Shown piece by piece: positions 18,430 through 26,226 of a stretch of DNA of 64,000 nt. The DNA comes from Pseudomonas sp. MF4836. GTDB taxonomy: Bacteria; Pseudomonadota; Gammaproteobacteria; Pseudomonadales; Pseudomonadaceae. The DNA lies in the NCBI RefSeq assembly GCF_002018875.1, contig NZ_MVOL01000006.1, forward strand, positions 248,001 to 312,000. Reading direction: 5' to 3'. The number at the start of each line of letters is the position of its first letter. Position 1 is the stretch's first letter. The translations under genes were made by a program, and so were the position numbers. The notes beneath the pieces were generated by a model that saw only the letters and a program-made list of their open reading frames with translations, searched no databases and was not told the DNA's origin.

Positions 18430-19158
18430 ATGTCGCTACGCATCTGCATTCTGGAAACCGACATCCTGCGTCCCGAACTGGTCGATCAATATCAGGGTTA
18501 CGGGCAGATGTTTCAGCGCCTGTTTTCACAGCAACCGATCGCCGCCGAATTCACCGTCTATAACGTGATGCAGGGCGATTACCCGAGTGATGATCTGAGC
18601 TTCGATGCGTACCTGGTCACCGGTAGCAAGGCCGATTCCTTCGGCACCGATCCCTGGATTCAAACCCTCAAGACTTACCTGTTGGCGCGCTACGAGCGCG
18701 GCGACAAGCTGCTGGGCATCTGCTTCGGCCATCAATTGCTGGCGCTGCTGCTGGGCGGCAAGAGCGAAAGGGCGAGTCAGGGCTGGGGCGTGGGCACCCA
18801 CAACTACAAACTGGCCGCCAAGGCCCCCTGGATGAGCCCGCTGGTGGAAGAGCTGACTCTGCTGATCAGCCACCAGGACCAGGTCACCGCCTTGCCGGAA
18901 AACGCCACGGTGATCGCCTCCAGCGACTTCTGTCCGTTCGCCGCCTATCACATCAATGACCAGGTGCTGTGCTTCCAGGGGCACCCGGAGTTCATCCACG
19001 ACTATTCCCGAGCGCTGCTGGAGATTCGCCAGCAACACCTGGGCGAGCAGATCTACCAGAAAGGCGTGGCCAGCCTCGATCACGCCCACCATGGCGCCAC
19101 GGTCGCGGAATGGATGATGCGCTTTGTGGCCCACACCCCTGAGGTCAAGTCGGCCTGA
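18430..19158 (+). CDS. Class I glutamine amidotransferase-like protein
   Basis: This 242-residue stand-alone GATase1 domain has the nucleophile Cys98 in GICFGHQLLA and the His/Glu pair in CFQGHPEF. Relatives include GMP-synthase-like amidotransferases and gamma-glutamyl hydrolases of polyamine degradation (PauD group); the local gene order resembles the P. aeruginosa locus with a similar amidotransferase. Substrate cannot be fixed from sequence. It is separated by 105 bases from the beta-oxidation genes and is convergent with corA. Confidence 0.8.
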   Translation: MSLRICILETDILRPELVDQYQGYGQMFQRLFSQQPIAAEFTVYNVMQGDYPSDDLSFDAYLVTGSKADSFGTDPWIQTLKTYLLARYERGDKLLGICFGHQLLALLLGGKSERASQGWGVGTHNYKLAAKAPWMSPLVEELTLLISHQDQVTALPENATVIASSDFCPFAAYHINDQVLCFQGHPEFIHDYSRALLEIRQQHLGEQIYQKGVASLDHAHHGATVAEWMMRFVAHTPEVKSA

Positions 19159-19167
19159 AGCGGCGCA

Positions 19168-19194
19168 GCCCGGTTCCTGCAACAGGGGCCGGGC
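19168..19194. terminator. Hairpin between convergent amidotransferase and corA genes
   Basis: GCCCGG/CCGGGC with inner CCTG/CAGG forms a strong symmetrical stem that ends exactly where the corA stop codon begins. There is no T tract, so termination is only a possibility. Confidence 0.4.
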
Positions 19195-20166
19195 CTACAA
19201 CCATCCTGAACGCTTGAAGCTGGCCCACAGGCTGACGCAGCCGACACTGATGAACCCCAGTACGCCGAAGTAGCCGTAATGCCAGCTCAGCTCCGGCATG
19301 TTCTGGAAGTTCATGCCGTAGATCCCCGCCACCGCTGTCGGAAACGCCAGGATCGCCGCCCAGGCCGCGAACTTGCGTTGCACCACGCTTTGCCGCGAGG
19401 CCTCCAGCAGCACACCGATTTCGATGGTCTGACTGGCGATGTCGCGCAGGGTCGACAAGTCTTCCATTTGCCGCGTGACGTGAATTTGCACGTCACGAAA
19501 GTACGGCCGCATGTTCTTGTCGATAAACGGGAAGCTGAGCTTTTGCAGCTCCTCACTGATCTCCACCATCGGCGCCACGTGTCGCCGCAGACGCAGGACG
19601 TCACGACGCAGGCCGTGAAGGTTCTGGATGTCGCGCTCGTTCAATGAGTCGCACAGGACATTGCGTTCCAGTTCGTCGATCTCGGCGTGGATCGCCTCAC
19701 TGACCGGCTGGTAGTTCTCGGTGACGAAATCCAGCAGGGCGTAGAGCACGAAGTCTTCGCCATGCTCCAGCAGCAGTGGCCGCGCTTCGCAGCGCTGGCG
19801 CACGTAGCCGTAGGATTTGGAGTGGCCGTTGCGGGCGGTGATGATGTAGCCGTTGCCGGCAAAGATGTGGGTTTCGATGAACTCCAGCTTGCCGGCCTCG
19901 CGCACCGGGGAATAAGTGACGATAAACAGCGCGTCGCCGAAGGTTTCCAGCTTCGGCCGGCTGTGTTTTTCCAGGGCGTCCTCAATGGCCAGTTCATGCA
20001 GGTTGAACTGGCGTTGCAGGTTGGCCAGTTCGTGAGCATTGGGTTCTTCCAGGCCGATCCAGACAAAGTGACCGGGTTTGGCCGCCCAGGCGGCCCCTTC
20101 GTCGAGGGTGATATCAGTGACTTTCTTACCGGCGCTGTAAACGGCAGCAGCAACAACTCTACCCAT
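19195..20166 (-). CDS. corA: Magnesium/cobalt transporter CorA
   Basis: This 323-residue CorA-family channel has a soluble N-terminal funnel, a long stalk helix, and two C-terminal membrane helices with the GMN selectivity motif (IYGMNFQNMPEL) between them. It mediates Mg2+ uptake at the inner membrane. The ATG at 20166 gives the normal start MGRVVAAAVYSAGKK; a longer frame upstream lacks homology and a ribosome site. The positively charged C-terminal tail ends KRSGWL. Confidence 0.92.
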   Translation of the reverse strand: MGRVVAAAVYSAGKKVTDITLDEGAAWAAKPGHFVWIGLEEPNAHELANLQRQFNLHELAIEDALEKHSRPKLETFGDALFIVTYSPVREAGKLEFIETHIFAGNGYIITARNGHSKSYGYVRQRCEARPLLLEHGEDFVLYALLDFVTENYQPVSEAIHAEIDELERNVLCDSLNERDIQNLHGLRRDVLRLRRHVAPMVEISEELQKLSFPFIDKNMRPYFRDVQIHVTRQMEDLSTLRDIASQTIEIGVLLEASRQSVVQRKFAAWAAILAFPTAVAGIYGMNFQNMPELSWHYGYFGVLGFISVGCVSLWASFKRSGWL

Positions 20167-20323
20167 AGTTCTTGTTCGCTTCTTCTTATCAACATGATCG
20201 AGACAGACCTGCACCAGCTTAGCCTGCAATACCTGATCAGAGTCAGCAGAATCGGCGGAGTTCGCCGTTAATAAAAAGCCCGCACAAGGCGGGCCATTCG
20301 GGGCAAAAGAGGGGGCGCCAGCA

Positions 20324-21046
20324 TCAGCCCGGTTGCAGCTGGCGATCCATCGAGGCGATGCATTCGCGCATCTGTTCACGGCACTGGGCAATCAACAGCG
20401 GCATGTCATCCATGCTCAAACCGGCAGTGGGAATGGCCGGCAGCGAGCGGATCAGGATCTTGCCGCTGCGCCAGCGACTCAGATTCATCTGTTTGATATA
20501 GCTGCTGACACACACGGGCACGATGGGCACGCCGGCCGCTATCGCCATCTGGAACGCGCCTTTCTTGAATGGCAGCAGGTCTTCACCGAAGTTGCGCGTG
20601 CCCTCGGGGAACACCCAGATCGAGGTGTCCTCGTGCTGCAAGGTGTGGGTGGTGGTCAGCATCGAGCGCCGGGCCTTTTGTGCGTTGCCACGGTCAATCA
20701 GCACATTGCCCGCCAGCCAGAACAGTTGGCCGAACAAAGGCACCCACTTCAGGCTCTTCTTGCCGATGCACACGGTGCGGCGCGGCACCACGTTGCCAAA
20801 CACAAACAGGTCGTAGTTGGATTGGTGGTTGGCAATGATCACGCAGCTCTGTGGCTTGTCCATCAGCGAGCCAACGTCAGCCTTGACCCGCAGGCGCAGG
20901 ATGCACATCGCCGGCCACGCATAGAGGCGCGCGCAGAGGCGGCTGTTGTCCGGGTTGAACGGGCGGCATAGGCCAATCAGCACGCCAAGCACCCCCGCAG
21001 CCATAAAGTGCAGCCCCATCAACAACATACGAAACAAATACAGCAT
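20324..21046 (-). CDS. plsC: 1-acyl-sn-glycerol-3-phosphate acyltransferase (PlsC family)
   Basis: This 240-residue enzyme makes phosphatidic acid from lysophosphatidic acid at the inner membrane. An N-terminal membrane segment (about 1-27) precedes the catalytic motif H74-x4-D79 (NHQSNYD) and the substrate motif FPEGTR (146-151). Both are intact. The gene stands alone on the minus strand between corA and a crotonase gene. Pseudomonads carry several plsC paralogues, so its precise acyl preference is unclear. Confidence 0.88.
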   Translation of the reverse strand: MLYLFRMLLMGLHFMAAGVLGVLIGLCRPFNPDNSRLCARLYAWPAMCILRLRVKADVGSLMDKPQSCVIIANHQSNYDLFVFGNVVPRRTVCIGKKSLKWVPLFGQLFWLAGNVLIDRGNAQKARRSMLTTTHTLQHEDTSIWVFPEGTRNFGEDLLPFKKGAFQMAIAAGVPIVPVCVSSYIKQMNLSRWRSGKILIRSLPAIPTAGLSMDDMPLLIAQCREQMRECIASMDRQLQPG

Positions 21047-21212
21047 CTACGGGCCCACCTGGGACAAAAGGTGGCGCAGTGTACGGATGTGCACTGGTTT
21101 CGGCAATTGCTGCCATTCACTGGAGATGGCCGATGTTTAAGCGCATGTTTCCAGCAGAAGGGCTCAGCTGCGGTTTAGAGCGGTTGCCGTAAGTGACCGG
21201 GCTCGGGCAAGA

Positions 21213-21240
21213 AAAAGCCCGACGCTGAGGTCGGGCTTTT
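21213..21240 (-). terminator. Rho-independent terminator of the crotonase gene
   Basis: AAAAGCCCGA/TCGGGCTTTT forms a strong stem with A and T tracts on both sides, so it can work in both directions. It lies 20 bases past the stop of the minus-strand crotonase gene. Confidence 0.88.
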
Positions 21241-21260
21241 GCCGAGCAAATTCCGGGGTG

Positions 21261-21950
21261 TTAGCCCAAGTGCTCCTGATCCTGAATGATGGCGTTGTCC
21301 AGGGTGTCCAGCAGTGCCTTGCGCACCTTCAGCTTGGTGTTCTTGTGAGCGGTCATGTTGATCTTCTTCAACTGACGTGCAACTTCCAGCGCGGCGCTGG
21401 TCAGCTCATCGGGGCTTACCACCTTGTCGAGGAAGCCTGCGTCCACCGCGCTTTGCGGGTTGAACATCTCGCCGTTGATCACTGAGCGATGGAACGCCGA
21501 CCGGCGCAGGCGATCACGGGCCAGTTCGATCCCGGCGTGGTGCATGGTCATGCCGATCTGCACCTCGTTGAGGCCGATGCTGAACGGGCCGTCGACGCCA
21601 ATCCGGTAGTCGGCCGACAACAGGATGAATGCGCCCTTGGCCACTGCGTGCCCAGGGCAGGCAACGATCACCGGAAACGGGTGCGACAGCAGGCGACGCG
21701 CCAGGGTCGAACCCGAAGTCACCAGGCTCACGGCCTCCTTGGGGCCGGCAGTCATGACCTTCAGGTCATAGCCGCCTGACAGAATGCCCGGCTGACCGGT
21801 GATGATCACTACGGCACGGTCGGCGACCGCACGGTCCAGCGCGGCATTGAAGGCGACAATCACGTCCGGGGAAATGGCATTGACCTTGCCATTGCTCAAG
21901 GTCAGGGTCGCGATACCGTCTTCGAGATGGTAAGAAATCAATTCACTCAT
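21261..21950 (-). CDS. Crotonase/enoyl-CoA hydratase family protein
   Basis: This is a 229-residue short crotonase. The oxyanion-hole segments are present (SGGYDLKVM and ACPGHAVAKGAFILLSADYR) and the second catalytic Glu lies in GLNEVQIG. Where classical hydratases have GGGxE, it has KGAFI, so the first catalytic glutamate is missing. This favours an isomerase, thioesterase-like or other crotonase reaction over standard hydration. It is a single gene with its own terminator. Confidence 0.82.
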   Translation of the reverse strand: MSELISYHLEDGIATLTLSNGKVNAISPDVIVAFNAALDRAVADRAVVIITGQPGILSGGYDLKVMTAGPKEAVSLVTSGSTLARRLLSHPFPVIVACPGHAVAKGAFILLSADYRIGVDGPFSIGLNEVQIGMTMHHAGIELARDRLRRSAFHRSVINGEMFNPQSAVDAGFLDKVVSPDELTSAALEVARQLKKINMTAHKNTKLKVRKALLDTLDNAIIQDQEHLG

Positions 21951-22202
21951 GACGCAATTCCTTGTATTGAAGTGGGGCAGACGTTACCCACCACCGTAGG
22001 TCAGGTAAAGCGCTGTGACTGACTGATGAGTCAGCCTTTCGGCGCTCGACAAGCCTAGCCGGCCACACAGACCGTGCATCACCCCTTCTATATAGAAGGG
22101 CGCCAGGCCAGAGATTGGCCGGTTTGCCATGGCCCAATCCCAGTCCTGAGCCCGGCAATCTGCAGAAATGCCTTAAGCGCATGAAAATTCTCAAAAAAAC
22201 CT
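21951..22202. other. Intergenic region with an 18-bp perfect palindrome
   Basis: No gene is visible between the crotonase start and the tRNA-Ser promoter. The notable element is the perfect palindrome at 22083-22100, 133 bases upstream of the crotonase start. A ctgactgatgagtcag stretch near 22017 is a second, imperfect symmetry. Confidence 0.5.
22083..22100. repeat. Perfect 18-bp palindrome
   Basis: CCCTTCTATATAGAAGGG reads the same on both strands. It has no T tract on either side. It may be an operator for the crotonase gene or a cruciform element. Confidence 0.6.
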
Positions 22203-22231
22203 TTGCCATCGGAAAAGCTTTCGACTACATT
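22203..22231 (+). promoter_or_regulatory. Sigma-70 promoter of tRNA-Ser
   Basis: TTGCCA (22203-22208), a 17-base spacer and TACATT (22226-22231) precede a GC-rich AGCGCGCC stretch, as is common for stable-RNA promoters under stringent control. Confidence 0.7.
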
Positions 22232-22269
22232 AGCGCGCCTCGACAGACTGAATCAGTTTGACGAGACAC

Positions 22270-22359
22270 GGTTGGGTGTCCGAGAGGCTTAAGGAGCACG
22301 CCTGGAAAGTGTGTATACAGGAAACTGTATCGAGGGTTCGAATCCCTCCTCAACCGCCA
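22270..22359 (+). tRNA. tRNA-Ser (GGA)
   Basis: The 90-base cloverleaf has acceptor arm GGTTGGG/CTCAACC, a D arm with GAGAGGC, anticodon GGA in GCCTGGAAAGT, a class II long variable arm (TATACAGGAAACTGTAT) and T loop GGTTCGAATCC. The CCA end is encoded. It reads UCC/UCU codons. Confidence 0.97.
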
Positions 22360-22373
22360 TATTCGATGTACAC

Positions 22374-22408
22374 AAAACCCCTGGTTTCCTTGAGAAGCCA
22401 GGGGTTTT
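22374..22408 (+). terminator. Terminator after tRNA-Ser
   Basis: An 11-bp perfect stem AAAACCCCTGG/CCAGGGGTTTT lies 15 bases after the tRNA. T and A runs flank the stem. Confidence 0.85.
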
Positions 22409-22499
22409 GTGGTTTCTGGCATTTGAAAATTCACCCGCCTGCGGCATTGATGACCTCGGTGGCTGGGCGAATGTCGGAATGGGCAAGGGAGTCCTGAAG

Positions 22500-23039
22500 A
22501 TGGGGAGGCGGATTTACATCAGCGGCGCATCCGGTGCCGGCGTCAGCACCCTGGGTGCCGCGTTGGCGGCGAGGCTTGGGGTGGCGCATGTGGATGTCGA
22601 TGATTACTACTGGTACCCGACTGAGCCACCCTTTGTGCAGGCGCGCCCTGTGTTGGAGCGTGTGAGTCTGCTTCGTGGGGTTCTGGCTGAGGGTGACTGG
22701 GTGCTTTCCGGTTCCCTGGATGGCTGGGGCGACGAGGTGATTCAAGGCGTTGACTGGGTGGTGTTTGTCGACACGCCGACGGCGCTGCGTATTGAGCGGA
22801 TCAAGGCGCGGGAATTGCAGTGTCACGGTGAGCGCATTCTTCCGGGCGGGGACATGCATGAGAATCACCTGGCGTTCCTCGCCTGGGCCGAAAGCTATGA
22901 GTCGGGCAGCCGGGCCGGGCGCAATCGACCGCGGCATGAGCGCTGGCTCGATCAGTTGCCGCTGCCCTGGCTGCGGGTCGACGGTGCGCTGCCGACCGAG
23001 TTGTTGTTGCAGCGGGTCCTGTCAGCGATTGCTGGTTGA
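22500..23039 (+). CDS. P-loop nucleoside/adenylate kinase-like protein
   Basis: This 179-residue P-loop NTPase begins with a Walker A variant (SGASGAGVSTLG), followed by HVDVDDYYWYPTEPPF, a likely substrate-binding segment, and VVFVDTPTALRIERIKARE, a lid-like arginine-rich helix. The order matches small adenylate- or shikimate-kinase-like proteins. I chose the ATG at 22500, which has AGGGAG nine bases upstream. Substrate unknown. Confidence 0.75.
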   Translation: MGRRIYISGASGAGVSTLGAALAARLGVAHVDVDDYYWYPTEPPFVQARPVLERVSLLRGVLAEGDWVLSGSLDGWGDEVIQGVDWVVFVDTPTALRIERIKARELQCHGERILPGGDMHENHLAFLAWAESYESGSRAGRNRPRHERWLDQLPLPWLRVDGALPTELLLQRVLSAIAG

Positions 23040-23200
23040 GTGGCCTGCGACAAAAGCCCGCGGCCGTTCGTCGGTGCCTTGTGCCTCTGAACGGGCAGGT
23101 CTGTAAATGACCAACTAGTCTGAAGCGCCGTGATGGTCAGTATTTCCAAGGCAATCAGGTGCTTGCCGGTGCTGGCTGGTTGTTGATAGGAGCTGGGCTT

Positions 23201-23395
23201 ATGAGTGTTCCTTATATCGAGGACAACGGGGATGAGTTCCCCATCAACAATCTGGTGCGCTGCGGTCAGGCAGCGTTTGATGTGGACGCGGGTGAATCCC
23301 TGGCCAAGGTTGTGGCGGGCAGGAGCCCGTCGCGTGCTCCGTTGAAGGTCGGTGGAGCGAAGTTTTTCCCCAAGGCGCTGCCGTTGCGCAAATGA
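23201..23395 (+). CDS. Small conserved hypothetical protein, 64 residues
   Basis: The ATG at 23201 has TAGGAG nine bases upstream, and a terminator follows 15 bases after the stop. The product starts MSVPYIEDNGDEFPINNLVR and has a basic C-terminus (KFFPKALPLRK). There is no membrane span and a single cysteine. I do not recognise the family; the signals on both sides support a real, independently transcribed gene. Confidence 0.6.
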   Translation: MSVPYIEDNGDEFPINNLVRCGQAAFDVDAGESLAKVVAGRSPSRAPLKVGGAKFFPKALPLRK

Positions 23396-23410
23396 CTCGA
23401 GTGTTGATTG

Positions 23411-23436
23411 AGCCCCGCCAGCCAGCGGGGCTTTTT
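23411..23436 (+). terminator. Rho-independent terminator
   Basis: A perfect 8-bp stem AGCCCCGC/GCGGGGCT with a CAGCCA loop is followed by a T run. Confidence 0.9.
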
Positions 23437-23716
23437 ATTGGGCGGGTTGGGGAGGGGCTGCGGCGGGTTGAATCGTGTGGGATAGGGCGGCGGCGTTTTT
23501 TTCACATAATCTTCACATCCGGGGCAGTAGGCTCAGCTCATCCGTTAGAAAGCAATCCATTGGCCCGTTACCCCAGCGGGCTTTTTTTTGCCTGTCTTAA
23601 AACTCTTTGTGTATAAGCTGTCCAACTCACGCGATATCAGGTGTGGGGCGCTCTGTCGTGCGCCCCATTCCGATCTGCACGTGGGTCTTCGATCTTCTTT
23701 TTTTGAGGTTTATGTC

Positions 23717-24094
23717 ATGCGTTTAACACTGCCTGCTCTGGTTGTAGGGCTTCTGGTCGCTCAAGGTGCGATGGCTGGCGACGGCACTGCGGCGATTGGC
23801 GGCGGCCTGGGTGGCGTCTTGGGTAATGTGGTCGGCCAGCAGATGGGTGGCAGCACTGGCGCGGCGATCGGCGCCGGTGTAGCGGGTGCGGCCGGCAGTG
23901 CCGTGGGCGCGCGCAAGGGTAGCCGGGTCCAGGCTGCGGTAGGCGGCGGTATCGGATCGGCGGGCGGTTCGGTCATCGGCAGCAAGCTGGGCGGCAGCAC
24001 CGGTTCAAATATCGGTGCCGGCCTGGGTGGCGCAGCCGGTGGCGCGCTGGGCAGCAGCATGGGTAACAAGGGTCACAAGCACAAACATCGTTGA
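23717..24094 (+). CDS. Glycine-zipper exported protein
   Basis: This 125-residue protein has a signal peptide ending in QGAMAGDG. The mature part is almost wholly made of glycine-zipper repeats (GGGLGGVLGNVVGQQMGG, GAAIGAGVAGAAGSAVGA, GGGIGSAGGSVIGSKLGG), which form membrane-associated helical hairpins. The tail is His/Lys-rich (GHKHKHR). It is probably an outer-membrane or periplasmic stress-type protein. The ATG at 23717 has GAGGT seven bases upstream, and a strong terminator follows. Confidence 0.8.
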   Translation: MRLTLPALVVGLLVAQGAMAGDGTAAIGGGLGGVLGNVVGQQMGGSTGAAIGAGVAGAAGSAVGARKGSRVQAAVGGGIGSAGGSVIGSKLGGSTGSNIGAGLGGAAGGALGSSMGNKGHKHKHR

Positions 24095-24110
24095 GCATCA
24101 GCGGTCGTTG

Positions 24111-24139
24111 AAAAGCCCGGCAATTTGCCGGGCTTTTTT
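24111..24139 (+). terminator. Rho-independent terminator of the glycine-zipper gene
   Basis: AAAAGCCCGGCAA pairs with TTGCCGGGCTTTT around a very short centre, followed by further T. Confidence 0.92.
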
Positions 24140-24204
24140 AGGGTTGAACGTTTTGCGGTTTTTCGATTCGAAATTTTACCTCCCCCGCGAAAATCGAGAC
24201 TGCC

Positions 24205-24378
24205 ATGACCCCCGAAACTGCAGGCAATGAAGAGAAAGGCCCAAGCGGACTGCCCTTTATCAACGATCCGGGCAACGAAGATCCGGGTTCGCTGATGGAT
24301 GATGCGCAGGTGCCACTCAACGACGCCGACGAAGCGCTGGATGAAGACGACGAGCCGGATCCCGACGACAGTTACTGA
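24205..24378 (+). CDS. Small, highly acidic protein, 57 residues
   Basis: The ORF runs from ATG 24205 to TGA 24378. It starts MTPETAGNEEKGPSGLPFIN and ends DEDDEPDPDDSY; about one residue in three is Asp or Glu, and there is no cysteine or membrane span. The composition suggests a disordered protein. A weak CGAGA precedes the start. Codon use fits a real gene. Similar proteins in pseudomonads are sometimes labelled serine kinase/phosphatase without basis. Function is unknown. Confidence 0.6.
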   Translation: MTPETAGNEEKGPSGLPFINDPGNEDPGSLMDDAQVPLNDADEALDEDDEPDPDDSY

Positions 24379-24570
24379 GATTCGCCCCCGCCCTTGGCGT
24401 TGAGTCGCCCGTCGCGCCGCCCTCCGTGGCGCTTTTCACCGCGCCCGAGAATCACTGCCCGTTGCCCCTGGCCCGTGCACGCCGCTATGCTGCTGAACCC
24501 ATTAATCGAGCAAAAAACTGGGCGTACCTGAGCCGCTCCCCGGATGTTTTTTGTTAACGGAGCAGACGCG

Positions 24571-25266
24571 ATGAATGCACGGTTGAATGAATTGGGCCCG
24601 ATCAAGGCCGTTATTTTCGATATGGATGGGTTGCTGCTGGACACCGAGGGCATCTATACCGAGGTCACCCAGCTGATTGCCGATCGCTACGGTCGCACGT
24701 TCGACTGGAGCATCAAACAGAACATCATTGGCCGTGGCGCCGGTGACCTGGCGCGCTATGTGGTCGAAGCGCTGGAGCTGCCGATCAGCGCCGAGGAGTT
24801 CCTGGTCATCCGCGAACCGCTGATGCGCGAGCGTTTCCCCCGTGCCCTGGCCATGCCGGGCGCCCGGGAGTTGGTGCAGCATCTGAAGGCGCATAAGGTC
24901 CCGATTGCCGTGGGCACCAGTTCGTCACGCCAGTCCTTCGGCCAGAAAACCACGCTGCATACGGACTGGTTCGCCCTGTTCGACACCGTGGTCACTGCCG
25001 ATGACCCCGAGGTTGGCGCGGCCAAGCCGGCGCCGGATATCTTCCTCACCGCCGCTCGGCGACTGGGGGTGGCGCCGCAAGATTGCCTGGTGTTCGAGGA
25101 TTCGCCGTTTGGCGTGACCGCCGCCAAGGCCGCCGGCATGACCGCGATTGCGGTACCGGACCCGGCCATGGCTGATGAGCGCTATGCCCATGCCGATGCC
25201 ATTATCCGTTCGCTGAAAGCGTTCCAGCCCGGCGCCTGCGGCTTGCCTTCGCTGCAATGGGCGTGA
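24571..25266 (+). CDS. HAD-superfamily phosphatase (subfamily IA, beta-phosphoglucomutase-like)
   Basis: This 231-residue protein has all HAD motifs: the nucleophile in FDMDGLLLDTE, motif II Thr/Ser in VGTSSSRQS, the Lys in GAAKPAPDIF and the acidic motif in VFEDSPFGVTAAKAAG, with an all-helical cap between. It resembles pseudouridine-5'-phosphatase and sugar-phosphate phosphatases such as YniC. The ATG at 24571 has GGAG nine bases upstream. The substrate is not determined. A bidirectional terminator separates it from the convergent SDR gene. Confidence 0.88.
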   Translation: MNARLNELGPIKAVIFDMDGLLLDTEGIYTEVTQLIADRYGRTFDWSIKQNIIGRGAGDLARYVVEALELPISAEEFLVIREPLMRERFPRALAMPGARELVQHLKAHKVPIAVGTSSSRQSFGQKTTLHTDWFALFDTVVTADDPEVGAAKPAPDIFLTAARRLGVAPQDCLVFEDSPFGVTAAKAAGMTAIAVPDPAMADERYAHADAIIRSLKAFQPGACGLPSLQWA

Positions 25267-25298
25267 CACCGATCAACGCCGCGTGACCGCGTGACAGC

Positions 25299-25340
25299 AA
25301 AACGCCTGGCAACCTGATGACAGGGTTGCCCGGCGTTTTT
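25299..25340. terminator. Bidirectional terminator (HAD gene / SDR gene)
   Basis: AAAACGCC-T-GGCAACC pairs with GGTTGCC-C-GGCGTTTT around an 8-base loop. A and T tracts flank both sides, between two convergent genes. Confidence 0.9.
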
Positions 25341-25354
25341 GTGTGGCTGGCGGA

Positions 25355-26101
25355 TCAGGCGCCGAAACCACCGTCGATGGTCAGGCTGGCCCCGGTGATG
25401 TAGGCCGCTTCAGGGCCGGCCAGGTAGGCGACGAAACTGGCGATCTCTTCAACCTTGCCGTAGCGGCCGACCGCCATGTAGCCCATCAGGGATTCGGCGA
25501 AATCGCTGTCGGCCGGGTTCATGTCGGTGTCTACCGGGCCGGGTTGCACGTTATTGATGGTGATGCCTTGCGGACCCAAGTCGCGGGCCAGGCCTTTGGT
25601 CAGGCCCACCAGCGCAGCCTTGCTCATGGCATACGGGCCGCCGCCGGCGAAGGGCATGCGATCGGCATTGGTGCTGCCGATGTTGATGATGCGTCCGCCC
25701 TGGCCCATGTGGCGGGCGGCTTCCTGGGTGGCGATAAACACGCTGCGCACGTTGATGGCCAGGGTCTGGTCGAAATCTTCGAGTTTGAAATCCTCCAGAG
25801 GTGCTACGGCCAGCACGCCGGCGTTGTTGACCAGGATGTCCAGGCGGCCAAAGGTCTCGACGGTGTGGTTGACAGCCTGGCGAATGGCGGCTGCATCGGC
25901 GCTGTCGGCCTTGATCGCCAGGGCCTTGCCGCCACTGGCAATGATCGCGTTCTTCAGCTCTTCAGCCTTGGCGGTCGAGCTGACGTAGGTGAAGGCAACC
26001 ACTGCGCCTTCGGCGGCCAGGCGTTTGACGATGGCGGCGCCGATGCCGCGGGAACCGCCCTGGATCAGGGCCACTTTGCCGTTGAGGGATGAGGTGTTCA
26101 T
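25355..26101 (-). CDS. SDR-family NAD(P)-dependent oxidoreductase
   Basis: This 248-residue classical short-chain dehydrogenase has the cofactor motif GGSRGIG (15-21), the NNAG motif, catalytic Ser143, Tyr157 and Lys161 (YAMSK), and the C-terminal TGASLTIDGGFGA. The residues after the first beta strand (TYVSS) suggest NADP. It is divergent from a LysR-type regulator gene 125 bases away, which probably controls it. The substrate is unknown. Confidence 0.9.
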   Translation of the reverse strand: MNTSSLNGKVALIQGGSRGIGAAIVKRLAAEGAVVAFTYVSSTAKAEELKNAIIASGGKALAIKADSADAAAIRQAVNHTVETFGRLDILVNNAGVLAVAPLEDFKLEDFDQTLAINVRSVFIATQEAARHMGQGGRIINIGSTNADRMPFAGGGPYAMSKAALVGLTKGLARDLGPQGITINNVQPGPVDTDMNPADSDFAESLMGYMAVGRYGKVEEIASFVAYLAGPEAAYITGASLTIDGGFGA

Positions 26102-26226
26102 GTCGTTCTCCTGAAGTTCAAGGCGGGTTGCCTTGTGAATGGAGCCGAGTATCGACCGCTGATTAGCAGCTGTGTAGCGGGTAATCCCTATACTCTGTGT
26201 AAACCAAAAGTTTAGAGTCGCCGCTA

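Noticed and set aside
22270..22359. tRNA-Ser as integration site of a genomic island
   Set aside because: tRNA genes are common attachment sites, but there is no integrase nearby and I see no repeat of the tRNA 3' end downstream in the window.
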